DNA from: Microglena sp. YARC
Taxonomy: Eukaryota; Chlorophyta; Chlorophyceae; Chlamydomonadales; Chlamydomonadaceae
Direction: 5' to 3'
Assembly (NCBI GenBank): GCA_022414725.1
Contig: CM039463.1
Span: forward strand, 32,195,579 to 32,259,578
Length of the DNA stretch: 64,000 bases
The notes beneath the pieces are model-generated. The model worked only from the letters and a program-made list of their open reading frames with translations. It had not been told where the DNA came from and did not search any database. Below, in pieces: positions 37,611-47,409 of the stretch. Position numbers and translations under genes: made by a program. Positions within the stretch are counted from its first letter, which is position 1. Each line of letters opens with the position of its first letter.

Positions 37611-39080
37611 TGTTTTAGGGAGGTGGAGTGCTCTTGTCGGAAAAGGGAAGGGAGCAACAGAGTTTAACTGTTTTTAATACTGCTCTGTCAATGACGTGAA
37701 TGTCGGTTAGTGAGAAGGGAGCTACTATCATGGGGTATTTAATAGCTGCTCTGACACATTGTGAAATTATTCGTAAGCATTGGGTGGGGGTTGCCCTGTT
37801 TTTAGCTTTGGTGAGGATACTCAGCCCTTTATTGTGAATGGTTTCAAATAGTAGAGTGGAGTTGAGTTTTCCTATTTAAGGTAAGTGAGATGTGAACCCA
37901 AGTATTTTGTAGGCTTGGTCAGGCGGCTGGTAGGTAGCATAGGAGTTTCCTAGTGGAATTTTATCTAGCCTTTGTTTGAGAGTGTTGTTGTGAGTAGGTT
38001 GTGAGGGGTGTGATTTGTGGAGTATGCCACTGACCACACATTTGGTGGCGTTAAGAGGAATGCCTGACCAGATGCTAAAAGTTTGAACTTTACCACATTG
38101 GATGCGAAGGTCCTCTGAGCTGCCGGTTTAGGACAGCAGTGTCGTCAGCATACCCCAAGCTGCTGGTGTGGTGTTCATCTGCTGTTTTGGAGGGGTAGGA
38201 TGCTGCTCTGTATCCTCGTCCCCCAGAACGGAGCCATCTGTGTAGGGGTTCTAGAAAGATAATGAAGAGTAGGGGGGAGAGAGTATCCCCCTGGATGGTG
38301 CCCCTAGTGATGGGGATGGGGGAGCCAGGTGCATTGTTAAGGAGAATATGTGTAGTAGAGTTTGTGTAGATTCCTTTAATAGTGTCTATAGTGTCGTGGG
38401 TGTAACCCAAGCTGTGCATGATGCAGAGAAGTTTTTGGTGATCAATCATGTTAAAAGCAGAGCTAAAGTCGAAGTAGGCAGCATAGAGGTCCTGGTGGAA
38501 GAGGGCAGCGTCCTCAATGTTGTGGATAAGGTTCAAGAGTTGTCTATAGGTACTTTTGTCTTTTCTGAAACCTTCTTGGCAGGCGCTAAGAATGTGGTTG
38601 TTTCAGAGTAGGTAGTAATAGTGTTAGTAACAAGGGAGGTCCAGAGTTTGGCTACAGCATTGTTAAGGCCTATTGGCCTGTAGTTTTGAGGTAAGCAAGG
38701 ATCTGATTTTTTGTAGAGCATGACTGTGTGTGAGGTTTTCCAGCAGTCTGGTGTTTCTCCTAGGATCCATACTAGCTGCATGAGTTTGTGTATGATGAGG
38801 TGCATTTCCTGTGGGAGGCACATAAGTAATTCATTAGGTATGCCGTCTGGGCCAGTGGCTTTGTTGGTAGAGAGTTTCCTAATACAGTCAGCATAGGTGG
38901 TTGAGGAGGAGAGAAAGGTGTAGGGAGAGGCAGTGTTTTGTATGGAGTTGGCTGGAGTTTCCAAGTGGTATTTGTCTGTGTGTATTTCCCATGGAGGGGG
39001 GTGGCGTGCGTGTATAGTCATCTGAGATGGGTGGAGTGGGAGGTGACATGAGTTTTCCCATATGTTTAGTCATAACTTCC
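37610..39080 (-). pseudogene. Dualen copy 1: reverse transcriptase
   Basis: NKATGPDGIPNELLMCLPQE, LYAAYFDFSSAFNMIDHQKL, GTIQGDTLSPLLFIIFLEPL and SSLGYADDTAVL are clear RT motifs, including YADD. The frame is broken between about 38,535 and 38,610 and left of 38,130. Confidence 0.85.
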
Positions 39081-39156
39081 AGGAGACCCTGGGTGCTAGT
39101 GCTGAGTGTGTGTGTGGATGCGTCCAGTAGAGCAGTGGGTGTTGTGTGTGTGATTT

Positions 39157-40620
39157 TCAGGAGAGAAAATATACCTGTGAGTTTGTCGTGCTTGTGTACT
39201 GAAGGCGGCGTCGGAATTTCTTAATGGAGGCGGTTGCTCTCTCCTCTTTGAGTGCAACCTGCATGTGACGTAATTCTGTAATACTTTGTTTAATATCAGC
39301 AGTTAAGGAGAGACAATAGTCAGAGAGGAGTAAATTTTTGAAAGTGCTGTTGTATTTTAATTTTAGTGGTAGGTGAGTATGTGCCTGCCGTGTGAGGTGT
39401 GCTTCTAAGTTCCATGTATTGTTGTTGGTCAAGGTGGTTGGAAGCTGTTCGGAGTGCTTTAATGTGTTTAATATGGTAGTTAAGTCTTCTGTAGGTTTTG
39501 GCAGTTTGTCTTGGCAGGAAGGTGCCTGTGTACTAGGCTTGGTAGGGCAGGTGTCAGTCATGATGGAGAGAGCTTGGTGAAGAGTGACCATGAGATGATT
39601 TGTCATGCCGTTAAGGTCTTCTGGTATGGTGGCTTTGAGGTTTTGTCTAATAGATTGAATGTGTGCAGATGTTTTATCTTCTCCCAGTAAAGTTTGTGCT
39701 ATAGTCCAGGCTTTATCTATGTTAATGTGCTGTGCTGGAATTGATGGAGAAATTGATTAGAGATGGCTTCTTTAGCTTTGGCCATGTCTTGTTGCTTGAG
39801 AGGAAGCTGCAGTTGAGGTGTTGGATTGTGAGGTGGTATGTCAAGGTTAGGAGGGGGAAAGAGAGAGGAGGTAATGTGTTGTTCCAGGGTCAAGTGGTCC
39901 AGTGTGTCTTCCATTTGGTGTGCAGTTTCTGTCACCGTGGTTGCAGTTGGGGGGTTGATGAGAATGATGTCATCTATCCTGCTACTGTAGGAAGTGTTGT
40001 CTGAGTAAGTGTGGGGACGTGGTGACGGTTGAATGTGAATTGGATATTTATTAAGGTGTTGATAGTGGGGCTGGTCCTCCAGGTGCTTGATTGTGTTGCT
40101 TCTATCAGTAAGGTAGTAGGCTGCATTCCAGTCTCCCCCTGCAATATAGTGATGAGAGGCGGTTTGGGATATAATGTAGTGAATGTGTTCATAAATTCGG
40201 GCTCTTTTGGCAGGGTCATTGCAGGGCATGTAGACGCCTAAAATGTGGGTAGTGTTGTTAATAGTTTGATGAGTGAGATGACCAGCTATGTCAGTGGGGA
40301 CTTCATGTTTAATTGGATGTGTAGTAAGAGTCTTTTTATAAGTGTGATAACTCCAGCTGAGCGGGTTACAATGTTGTCTGCATTGGTAGCTTGCTTAATG
40401 GTTTTGCTGCTGTGATGAAAGTGGTAGTCAGATAGGTCTTGTTTGATCATATTAATTATACCTGTGTTGTTAGAGGTGAGTTTTGTTTCGGTGAGAATAG
40501 CAATGTCTGGCTCATTAGTTCGAATATGGTCGTAGAGTGTTTTCCCAGGATGAGAAGATGCCTCTGCAGTTGGAAAGTGATAATGTTAGTGAGATAGAGT
40601 GCAGTTTGCTGCTGTTGAAC
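39157..40620 (-). pseudogene. Dualen copy 1: AP-type endonuclease
   Basis: MPCNDPAKRARIYEHIHYII, GGDWNAAYY and SRIDDIILINPP are the exonuclease-endonuclease-phosphatase motifs GDWN and D.I. The upstream TETKLTSNN part is broken. A segment with no known domain (39,157-39,606) joins it to RT. Confidence 0.78.
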
Positions 40621-41179
40621 AGGATATGAGGTAGTGTGGGTTATTTTAATTCTTTTTGTGGAAGGGTTTTTGTGGTGAGTCTGGGGGGAGTAGGTTTCTT
40701 GGTAGGAGGTTCTGCTCCAAAGATCCTGCTCTGGCGCATCTTGTTGCTGTCGGGTATGGCAGGTCTAGTAGGGATAGGAAGGTTAGTCTTGGGAGGTTGA
40801 GTTGTATCCCTGGGTGTTTTTTTGGTGGTCGGTGATTTATGTGTAGAGTTTGAGTGGAGGAAGTGGGGTTGCAACGGGTAGAGGTTCTTTTAGGTTTCTT
40901 AGATTTGGAGGCTCCTCATCATCAGAGACAAGGTCTACAGTTTCTGTAGGAGCTAGGGGCTCTGTAGGATCTGCAGGGTGAATGTGATCTGTAGGGTGTG
41001 GAAGGTCTGAGAGAAGTTGTTGAAGTTGTGAGGAGTCTGTAAGATCCATCTGGTCTGTAAGAACTATCTGGTCTTAGAGTCGGTAGCATTGTGAGTAAGA
41101 GTGGTAGGTAGGTCTATAATGATAGTTTGAGTTGGGTTGTTTGGTTCATAGTAAATTTCAGGCTGGAAAAGTTGAGGGC

Positions 41180-42310
41180 AGGGTAGTCCAGATGTGTCTG
41201 TAAGGGTGTAAATGTGCCCTTGAAGATGTTGCCAGTCAGGAGGCTTCAGGGATAGGGGCCTTCAGAGTTCATATCCCACCACTCACCGTCCAGTTGCTTA
41301 ATGGCCTTAGCATGTCCATATCCAGAGTGATAATGTAGGAGGAAGCAAGAGCAGTTGGTAGGGATGCGTTGTAGGATCTGCATCTGTGAGCTGCCCAGCA
41401 TGATACCTTCAGAGTAGGTCAGTGAAGTCCCTGCGATTTCTGTGTGGGGCTAATATGGTGGGGAATGTATCTTGGGTTGGTGTGCTTAGTAAGGAGGCCA
41501 AGGTGAGATTTGTTGGAAGAAAGGTAGAAATTAATAAGATTGCTAGAATACATACCAGTGAGACTGTCATAGTGCCCTTCTAGGGTCCATTGTTGGCACG
41601 TATAGTTGCGCACATGAGTGTCTAATTTTACAGAAAAGTCTAGGATTTCGTCAAGATCAAGAGCTTTGTACCCCAGGTAAATGTTGATGGAGTGTATTTG
41701 GCAGTTGGAGTCGATTTGGGTTCCCAATATGGGAGATTGGTGCGGTGGGTGGTCTGGGTTGTTTGTACGGCGGGGGTGGGGGTGGTGGCTTGGTCCTCCT
41801 CCATGGGGTCCTCCGGGAGGTCCTCCTCCATAGGGTTGATGGGGTTGTGATCTAGCCATGCTTCATTGGGTTGTCCTGGTTGTAGTGTATAGGTGTGGCC
41901 CTGGATGCTCGCCCATTTACGAGGGGTGTTCATGAGAATGGGTTGGTGTTTGAGAGAGTCTATCAAGTACCACTCACCCTGGAAGTGTTTGATTGTGGCT
42001 GCATGGCCAAATACCGTGCTGAAGTTGAGTATGCATGCCTGGTGGGGGTGGAGGCGCTCTAATATCTGTTCCTTTGTGCTGCCGGCATGATGCCCTTGGG
42101 GTATGTCTCTCGGTGTCCATGGTTAGGAAGGGGAAGCTGAGCAGGGGTGTAAGGGGGTTATACAACGGGGTGAGGATGCCCACAATGGGGTGGTGTAGAT
42201 GCAGGAAGGAGCTAAGCAGGGGGACTGAGAAGTTGCCCTGGCCGTGTCCAGTTGTGTAGTGCTCGTCCCTAATTCTACGGCGGCTGGTGTGGAGGTGATC
42301 AGCGTATGCG
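41180..42310 (-). pseudogene. Dualen copy 1: cysteine-protease-like region, motif repeated
   Basis: Motifs SNCQIHSINIYLGYKALDLD (Cys plus HSIN) and later YGHAKAIKQLDGEWWDMNSE (His) resemble the Cys and His boxes of papain-fold (Josephin/OTU-like) proteases. A second His box, FGHAATIKHFQGEWYLIDSL, lies at about 41,945-42,015, followed by a GHTYTL/GHIYTL motif shared by both. Hence two related half-domains in tandem. Frameshifts break the frame. Confidence 0.6.
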
Positions 42311-43200
42311 AGGATAGCTAGGGGATTCTATGTACGGACCTCCTAGGTAGGTATTTATGGCGTGGGACTGGCAGAAAATTATATGCTTGGGGTTCCCAGT
42401 ATGGGAGGTGGGGTTGGGAGGGGAGAAGAGGAGGGGGAGAGGGGGTTGGTCTCCTCCTCTACACATGGGGTGGGGGGGTGGGCAGTTGGATCTGGATGTG
42501 TTTAGGCTGGTGGGGATGGCTGGGTGGGGAGGCTGTTGGTGGCCTGGGGACCCCCAAGTTGGCTATTCATTGAGTGGGCCTGGCAGAGGTCGAATACTTG
42601 AGGTTCCCAGTATGAGGGGTGGGCGGGGTAGGGGGGTATGGAGTGGGGGCGAGGTCTGACCCCTTCCTCTACTGGTGGGGTGAGGGGGCAGGCAAGCGGG
42701 TTGAGGCGTAATTAGGCTAGTGAGGATGGTGAGGTGTATGAGGCTGGTGATGACCTGGGGAGTCATGAGGTAATACAAGCAGGTGGTTACCGGGAGGTAA
42801 TATAATAGCATGGAGGTTCCGATGATGAGGCAGGGGGCGGCAGGGACCACGTCTTCTTACATGAGCATCTCCGTGCCTTATAGATAAAAGCCTTGCTGCC
42901 TCTTCCCTGTCTACGTCTAGTAGCTCTGTTTAGGGTAGGGGGGGGCAGTCTGGCAGGGTCAGGTAGATGCATGTGGTGATTAATGCCCATCCCGCTATTA
43001 TAATGTTCCATAGTATGAGCCCCTGGGCCCATGCGTCTGAGGCATAGGAGTGAGCCACCACCGAAAAATACTAGAAATGGTATCACCATGAGGGCACATG
43101 CTCAGGTATGGATTTACCCAGGAGTGTCTTTGGGCCATCCTCTGATCACACCTAGGTTGCACATGGTGTACATATTTGGCCAGGTGCCTACTCTACTGGA
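42310..43200 (-). other. Probable 5' region of Dualen copy 1, no clear domain
   Basis: GGGTGGGG-rich with short Pro-rich frames. Two GTTCCCAGTATG.G.GG.TGGG blocks at about 42,393 and 42,604 show an internal duplication of about 210 bp. Nothing else is recognisable. Confidence 0.45.
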
Positions 43201-43214
43201 TGCTTTTGGGGAGA

Positions 43215-43760
43215 GGGGCTTTAGCTTCTTTGTGGGAAGGCTTGTTACTTCTTTGGGGGAAGATTTGTGCTTCTTTGGAGGAAGGCTTGTTGCTCCTTTG
43301 TAGGAAGACTTGCTCGTTTGTAATGAGGCTTGTTGCTTCTTTGTAGAAAGACTTGTGCTCGTTTGTAATGAGGCTTGTTGCTTCTTTGTAGGAAGACTTG
43401 TGCTCGTTTGTAATGAGGCTTGTTGCTTCTTTGTAGGAAGACTTGTGCTCGTTTGTAATGAGGCTTGTTGCTTCTTTGTAGGAAGACTTGTGCTCGTTTG
43501 TAATGAGCTTGTTGCTTCTTTGTAGGAAGACTTGTGCTCGTTTGTAATGAGGCTTGTTGCTTCTTTGTAGGAAGACTTGTGCTCGTTTGTAATGAGGCTT
43601 GTTGCTTCTTTGTAGGAAGACTTGTGCTCGTTTGTAATGAGGCTTGTTGCTTCTTTGTAGGAAGACTTGTGCTCGTTTGTAATGAGGCTTGTTGCTTCTT
43701 TGGAGGAAGACTTGTGCTCTTTTGGAGAGAGGCTTGTGCTCCTTTGGGGGGAGACTTGGT
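43215..43760 (-). repeat. 45-bp minisatellite, frame-preserving
   Basis: About nine near-identical units of GCTTGTTGCTTCTTTGTAGG plus AAGACTTGTGCTCGTTTGTA plus ATGAG, with diverged units at both ends. As 45 is 15 codons, both strands stay open for over 100 codons (minus strand STSLPTKKQQASLQT repeats, Lys/Ser/Gln-rich). One unit lacks a single base (near 43,506) and shifts the frame. Confidence 0.92.
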
Positions 43761-44030
43761 GTTTATTATGATGATGACTTTTTGGTGGGGGCATGCTGTG
43801 TGTGAAGGGTCGTACGATGGTATGATTGCAAGGTGGCATGGTCTCTTCAGGTGGGTATTGACAGCAAGTTGGTGATCTAGATTTTGGGTGTTGGCATGGT
43901 CACCTGGTCGCATGGTTGCATGGTTGAGAAATCGTCTCATGTGGGTCCTGGCGGCAGGTTGGTGATCTGAGTTCGCTGCATTGCCCTGCTCGCATGGTCG
44001 CGTTAGGTTGGAATTGGTAGCAAGGCGGTG

Positions 44031-44834
44031 TTATATATTCGCAGAGCTGCTAGTATGGATCTTACCCTGCTTCGGCTTTTCTTGTTTCGACTCTCCTTGC
44101 TTATGCAATTCTTGTGCGGCACGGGGGCTAATTTTGTACATGATTGGGCAAGTTGTGTCGCGCTTGAGCTGTTCGAGTGATGAGGCCTTAGTATTTGTGG
44201 TAGTTGCCAGGAGTCGTTTATGACGATCGGTCTGCGGGTCCGCGTTCAGAAGGGTAATGTGACGCTCGGTGGAAGGTCCGCGTTCGAAAAAAGCAGGTAG
44301 CTGTCCTGGGTACCTGCATGGAGGGGGAAAGTGTTCGTTAGTAGGTTTCTCGATTGCATGGAGCCTTCGCTCCTGGCAGCGACCATCAAGAATGCACCAG
44401 GGATACGTGCTTTGCATCCCCCCCTGTTGGGAAGTCCAGGGAGAGGCGCATTCTGTCCGGAAATTCATACTTCCGACTGCCCAGAGGTGCAGCCGACCAA
44501 AATAACCGCATATCACCTTGCGATCACAGCGATTGCTGCGACTCGCGTCAGATGTTGAAGACAGCCACTTCGATAGCAGCATCGCCTCTGCGGAAGCATG
44601 AGCTCCTGTTTGGTTGCAGTTTCGGGGAGAGTTGACCAAAACTGCACGAAACAGAGAGCAGGTGGTATCATTCGGTAGCGCAGACACAGGAGGATGCGAA
44701 TGCGCTACGTGAATGCTAAGAAGGAGAATGAGTAGCGAGAAGGTTACATGGGAAATTCGAATGGTGTAGTCCCTAGCATCCAGACTTCTTAAGAGGTAGA
44801 TAAGTTCCCTCCGTGCTTTCCCGCAGTAGTCCAA
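44031..44834 (-). CDS. Unrecognised 267-codon open frame
   Basis: A single open frame starting MDYCGKARRELIYLL, with a hydrophobic stretch at about 30-45 (VTFSLLILLLSIHVAHS) that could be a signal anchor. The rest is rich in Cys, Arg and Thr. No family is recognised. It lies just upstream of the Dualen copy 1 region on the same strand and may be its 5' reading frame, a host fragment or chance. Confidence 0.3.
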   Translation of the reverse strand: MDYCGKARRELIYLLRSLDARDYTIRISHVTFSLLILLLSIHVAHSHPPVSALPNDTTCSLFRAVLVNSPRNCNQTGAHASAEAMLLSKWLSSTSDASRSNRCDRKVICGYFGRLHLWAVGSMNFRTECASPWTSQQGGMQSTYPWCILDGRCQERRLHAIEKPTNEHFPPPCRYPGQLPAFFERGPSTERHITLLNADPQTDRHKRLLATTTNTKASSLEQLKRDTTCPIMYKISPRAAQELHKQGESKQEKPKQGKIHTSSSANI

Positions 44835-45061
44835 GCTCAGGCGCAGAGGGTCTGCGAAACCAAATCAACCCAACATGGTAGCTTTCTCCAGAATGTACAC
44901 ATGCATGCAAACGGGAGGGTTCCCTCAATCTCACGCCTGTGGTATGGCGTACTGATTTTCAATTTTCAACCGGGTCTCTTTTCCTTAGCTTGGGTTGAGA
45001 CTTGATAGCACTTGTAAACTGAATCTCATTTCCTCAGCATGGGTTGAGACTTGATAGCATG
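44835..45061. other. Short non-coding stretch between retroelements
   Basis: Contains two 30-bp direct repeats (44,981-45,010 and 45,030-45,059, core GGGTTGAGACTTGATAGCA). It also has GGGAGGGTTCCCTCAATCTC, a word resembling GGAGGGTTCCTTCAATCTGA near 16,330. No gene. Confidence 0.5.
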
Positions 45062-45339
45062 TTTAATACATTACATTACATGTTAAAGTCTACTTGACAC
45101 CGTGAGGGTGTATGAGACTCAGTGCTTTAAACAAAAAGAAAAAGCACCCACAAAGCAAAAACCCCCATTACATTAGGGGTGTGTCGAGGACAAACAAACC
45201 AAGCTCCCAACCACCGTTTTGGTGGCGTAGGTATTAAACCCCCTAGAGCCGGACCCAGATCTCAACCACTTACAGTGGCGGAGGTAAGAAGCTAACAAAT
45301 GAGAAGTCACAAGAAGAAAAGAAAAAAAGGGATAATAAA
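45062..45339 (-). other. L1-like element 3' untranslated region
   Basis: Follows the TAA at 45,340. It contains a short GC-rich part (CCACCAAAACGGTGG, a 6-bp inverted repeat) and ends in [14 protein letters not shown] tail sequence, typical of a non-LTR 3' end. Confidence 0.7.
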
Positions 45340-45927
45340 TTACAGTGCCACAAAGCAGTCCAGGGCTTCCTGTCTTGCTCTTCTACAAGTAGAAAGATAG
45401 TCGGCTAGGTTGCTCCAGAAAGTCTTAGTGCCATTTCCATTCATAAAGGTTCTGAATGTGGAATCGCAGAATTCCACATTCCATACGGTTAAGTCGGTAT
45501 CCTCATGGACATGCCTATAAATATCTGTAAACAGCTTCTGGTAGCGGAGGCGAATAGCATTATATAAAGGGCACTCAAACATATGCATTTCATCCTCAGG
45601 TTTTTGGAACCCACACATTTGACAGTGTCTCATTGAACGAGGGATGTGTGCTCTATCCACCACCCTCATTCTTTGTGTGTTCAGCCAATGGGAACCCATT
45701 CTAAACTGTGCTATAGAACGAATCTGATCCTGCTTATGTAAGGCAGATGTAAAGGGAATCAAGCCATTCTCATCATTGCTATTGGCTGCGAACCATTTCT
45801 GGTATCGGAGGCGTTTAAAGCCAACCCTTCTCTCATCAGGGATGTCTCTGACTGCATTGGTGTCACTTGGGTACTTAAACCTCCATGACTCAAAAACTTC
45901 AGACATAATACCTTCGACATCGACAGC
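45340..45927 (-). CDS. L1-like element: C-terminal zinc-knuckle region of ORF2
   Basis: In frame after a TAG. It contains HCQMCGFQKPEDEMHMFECP, a C-x2-C...H-x4-C zinc-knuckle motif characteristic of the end of L1-type ORF2 proteins. It ends in TAA. Confidence 0.82.
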   Translation of the reverse strand, partial: AVDVEGIMSEVFESWRFKYPSDTNAVRDIPDERRVGFKRLRYQKWFAANSNDENGLIPFTSALHKQDQIRSIAQFRMGSHWLNTQRMRVVDRAHIPRSMRHCQMCGFQKPEDEMHMFECPLYNAIRLRYQKLFTDIYRHVHEDTDLTVWNVEFCDSTFRTFMNGNGTKTFWSNLADYLSTCRRARQEALDCFVAL

Positions 45928-47409
45928 CTACAAAATGTTGAGTTTTTCACTGGATCCTAGCTTGTGGAGAGCACAACGTAAGTCATGAACCCAGCCAGTG
46001 TTGGAATCAAAAGATTCCTCAAGAGCCATTCTAATGAGATCCTCAGGTTCTTTATCTATGGTCTTGTTCCAGAAGCGCAAAGCTTGTTTAAGCCAAGCAA
46101 AACACAACGGGGTTCTACCCAGCTCTTCCATGATAATATTAGATGTAGTAGATTGGCAAACACCCAACATTTGTTTAAGTTTACCTCTATGCCATTTCTC
46201 ACAAGCATGGTCATTTGAGATAAGTGTGTTGTTCAGAATAGAAGGAGCCCACACCTCACAGCCAAAATTCAGTATAGGTTGTACAAGAGAATCAAACAGG
46301 TGGGTGAGAATATCAATATTGTATATCTCCATAGTATGGCATCGCCTGCGGAGCATGTGGTGAGCCTTTTGGGCCTTAGCGAGCATCCTAGAAAAAGCAG
46401 CTTTTGCACGATTGCTTGAGTCACCATCCACAAAGAGGGATCCCAGGTAGATAAAAGATAACTTTGTAGAAAGCTGTGCTCCATCATAGACAAATTTGTA
46501 ATCAGGATCCATACGGGCCTCATCACAGAATTGCTTGTTGAAAACGACAATCTCAGTTTTCTTTATATTCACAGCCATCTTAGTAGCCTCGCAGAAATCT
46601 CTCAGGCAGTTAAGCATCGCTTGCATATCTGCCGGGGATTCTGCCATTATACCGGTAGCTAGGTCATCAGCATAAAGTAACAATTGCAGAATCTTTCCCC
46701 TAAGCTCAGCCCCTACATTTGGGAGCTTGGATTGGAGGAACGATTCAATTCTATCAATGAACAGACCGAATAGGAGTGGGGATAGGGGGTCTCCTTGTTT
46801 AACTCCTACAAGGGATGGAAAGGAGGATCCAATGTCCCCATGTAGGCGAACTTGGAAAACGACATGATTATACATGGACTTCAGAATACTAAGATAGGGG
46901 TCTTTGACTCCTAGCCTTGCTAAGCAATCCCATAGCAAGTCTCTGTTGACCCAATCATAAGCCTTCTTGAAATCGACAGAAGCCACAAAGAGTGGTTTTT
47001 TCTTCTCTATATATTTATCTACAATATGGTTAAGAATGAATGATGCATCCGCAGTACCCCTACCACTTCTAAATCCATATTGGCCAGCGGCTCTGAGGTT
47101 GAATTCTTCTGACCAATCATCTAGTCTACGTAGCATGCAAAGGGAGATCTTTCCTATGGAGTTGCTCACCGCAAGACCTCGATAGTTGTCCTTGTCATAA
47201 ACACTGCCTTTGGATTTGGGTACGGGTGCCAAGGCAGCTGCAGCCCATTGGCTAGGGTAAGAGGTCTTCCAGATGAGATTAAACAGGTTAGTCATAGCTT
47301 GTACAAATCGGGAGTTGGCCTCATGGGAAGCAAATCTGTACCATTCTGCAGGGATACCATCTACCCCGGGGGAGGAGTTTTCCCGTAGGGATTGGAGAAC
47401 AGAAAACAC
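45928..47409 (-). CDS. L1-like element: reverse transcriptase
   Basis: 493 uninterrupted codons. RT motifs in order: NSSPGVDGIPAEWY, YRGLAVSNSIGK, QYGFRSGRGTADA, VASVDFKKAYDWVN, GVKQGDPLSPLLFGLFIDRI and LLLYADDLATG. The frame enters straight from the endonuclease segment through one TAG (CAA-TAG-GTG) and has no ATG at that point. Confidence 0.92.
   Translation of the reverse strand: MFSVLQSLRENSSPGVDGIPAEWYRFASHEANSRFVQAMTNLFNLIWKTSYPSQWAAAALAPVPKSKGSVYDKDNYRGLAVSNSIGKISLCMLRRLDDWSEEFNLRAAGQYGFRSGRGTADASFILNHIVDKYIEKKKPLFVASVDFKKAYDWVNRDLLWDCLARLGVKDPYLSILKSMYNHVVFQVRLHGDIGSSFPSLVGVKQGDPLSPLLFGLFIDRIESFLQSKLPNVGAELRGKILQLLLYADDLATGIMAESPADMQAMLNCLRDFCEATKMAVNIKKTEIVVFNKQFCDEARMDPDYKFVYDGAQLSTKLSFIYLGSLFVDGDSSNRAKAAFSRMLAKAQKAHHMLRRRCHTMEIYNIDILTHLFDSLVQPILNFGCEVWAPSILNNTLISNDHACEKWHRGKLKQMLGVCQSTTSNIIMEELGRTPLCFAWLKQALRFWNKTIDKEPEDLIRMALEESFDSNTGWVHDLRCALHKLGSSEKLNIL

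Larger units (their letters stand above)
33486..43100 (-). mobile_element. Dualen/RandI-like non-LTR retrotransposon, copy 1, decayed
   Basis: The 3' end is on the left with an (AATTTC)n-type tail (33,490-33,510). Reading leftwards on the minus strand the order is: cysteine-protease-like region, AP-type endonuclease, reverse transcriptase, a long linker, RNase H, zinc knuckle, restriction-like endonuclease. Both an AP endonuclease and a restriction-like endonuclease plus protease and RNase H is the diagnostic set of Dualen elements known from Chlamydomonas. Many frameshifts break the frame. Copy 2 at 49,563-57,450 is closely similar and better kept. The 5' limit is uncertain; the sequence to 44,834 may belong to it. 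Confidence 0.85.
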
